NCBI RefSeq assembly: GCF_000758665.1
Contig: NZ_CP009285.1
Coordinates: forward strand, 4,340,001 to 4,404,000
DNA: 64,000 nucleotides
Reading direction: 5' to 3'
DNA from: Paenibacillus borealis
GTDB taxonomy: Bacteria > Bacillota > Bacilli > Paenibacillales > Paenibacillaceae
Numbering within the stretch: position 1 is the first letter of the stretch; each line of letters starts with the position of its first letter. Both the position numbers and the translations under genes were made by a program. The notes under the pieces are model-generated. The model was not told the DNA's origin. It was given only the letters and a program-made list of their open reading frames with translations, and ran no database searches. Below are positions 63,588 to 64,000 of this stretch, piece by piece.

Positions 63588-63755
63588 ATGTTACCTCCTG
63601 TTGTTGCAGTCTGGTTAATTGTCTGATTCAACTCTAACACAGAATTTATTAACATTAATTGCTAATGGCTGCGATTTCACTTCTCCTTCAAGGCTTACAA
63701 GCCGTTTATTAAAAAAAGATTACGATTTTGTCATTATTTTTTATTGACATGCCTG

Positions 63756-64000
63756 GTACAGGGAGCATGGTGAAGATGCGGAAGGCAGAGACTCAGCCGA
63801 GCGAGTAGCCAATCTTGAACTGATAAATCATTTTAATGCACTTAGATTCAAATCGGGACTACCGCTAATACTCAAGACATCAAGTTGATTCTTAAGGCGA
63901 TAGATGAAGCGAACCTGGATGTGGAGACGGAAATCATGATTGCCGAGGCAGATGCCGATTGGAGATCAATGCTTGACCGCGCTCTTGATTTGGGTGTGAC
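63756..64000 (+). other. Possible coding remnant at the window end, unrecognised
   Basis: Two overlapping frames each look like protein: REHGEDAEGRDSAERVANLE and LINHFNALRFKSGLP to a stop at 63888, and from 63867 NTQDIKLILKAIDEANLDVE and TEIMIAEADADWRSMLDRAL off the window edge. No start or ribosome site is clear. It may be one gene with a frameshift or two. Family not recognised. Confidence 0.4.

Noticed and set aside
63588..63755. Possible c-di-AMP-type riboswitch ahead of the NlpC/P60 gene
   Set aside because: The leader lacks the conserved core sequence known for that riboswitch class, so only an ordinary leader can be supported.

Overview
The window looks like chromosome of a spore-forming, soil-type Firmicute, most likely Paenibacillus or a close relative. 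Supporting signs are LplBC-type sugar ABC permeases beside a YesM/YesN-like kinase-regulator pair, a secreted S-layer-anchored glycosidase, NagB/NagA with cytosolic hexosaminidases, SfsA, a bacillolysin-type M4 protease, AGGAGG-type ribosome binding sites with frequent TTG and GTG starts, and a fragment of a CotF-like spore coat gene. No rRNA, tRNA, CRISPR array or intact insertion sequence was seen.

1-9.6 kb is one co-directional run: the end of a sugar-binding lipoprotein, a large secreted modular GH18-like protein, nagB and nagA overlapping by ATGA, a cytosolic GH20-type and a cytosolic GH3/NagZ-type hexosaminidase. It reads as uptake and catabolism of a GlcNAc-containing glycan. 9.8-12.5 kb holds a GH127 beta-L-arabinofuranosidase and a PL3 pectate lyase. 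12.8-16.1 kb holds a NarL-type two-component pair and a PAF-acetylhydrolase-like lipoprotein. 16.2-18.5 kb is a small regulon (VOC protein, WYL regulator, SfsA-like nuclease) whose two promoters carry the same palindrome. 18.6-30.2 kb is a second sugar system: two divergent permeases, YesMN-type regulators, a binding protein behind a cre-like site, a SurA/PrsA-like protein and a secreted beta-helix protein with duplicated carbohydrate-binding modules.

30.5-43.5 kb is mixed: a MazG-like protein, an M4 protease, decayed AraC/MFS and GNAT genes, a DHFR-like reductase, a 1266-residue GH53 endo-galactanase with three SLH domains, a MarR/oxidoreductase unit with two operator copies, short fragments of a lipase-like gene and a coat gene, and an AT-rich amidase. 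43.6-52.3 kb is the most unusual part: an apparent three-gene minus-strand operon encoding a 170-residue protein and two giant proteins (1388 and 1268 residues) that I cannot place in any family. It is bordered upstream by a decayed TniB/TnsC-type transposition ATPase.

54-63.6 kb is an accessory region with many broken genes. Intact genes are TetR, a DUF3737 beta-helix protein, a PatB/MalY-type lyase, a hexapeptide acetyltransferase, two cyclophilin-like-fold proteins, AraC, an NAD(P)H oxidoreductase, an aldo/keto reductase and an NlpC/P60 hydrolase. Between them lie remnants of flavodoxin, SDR, SLH, cyclophilin-like and 4-oxalocrotonate tautomerase genes. All functional calls come from reading motifs; no database search was run.
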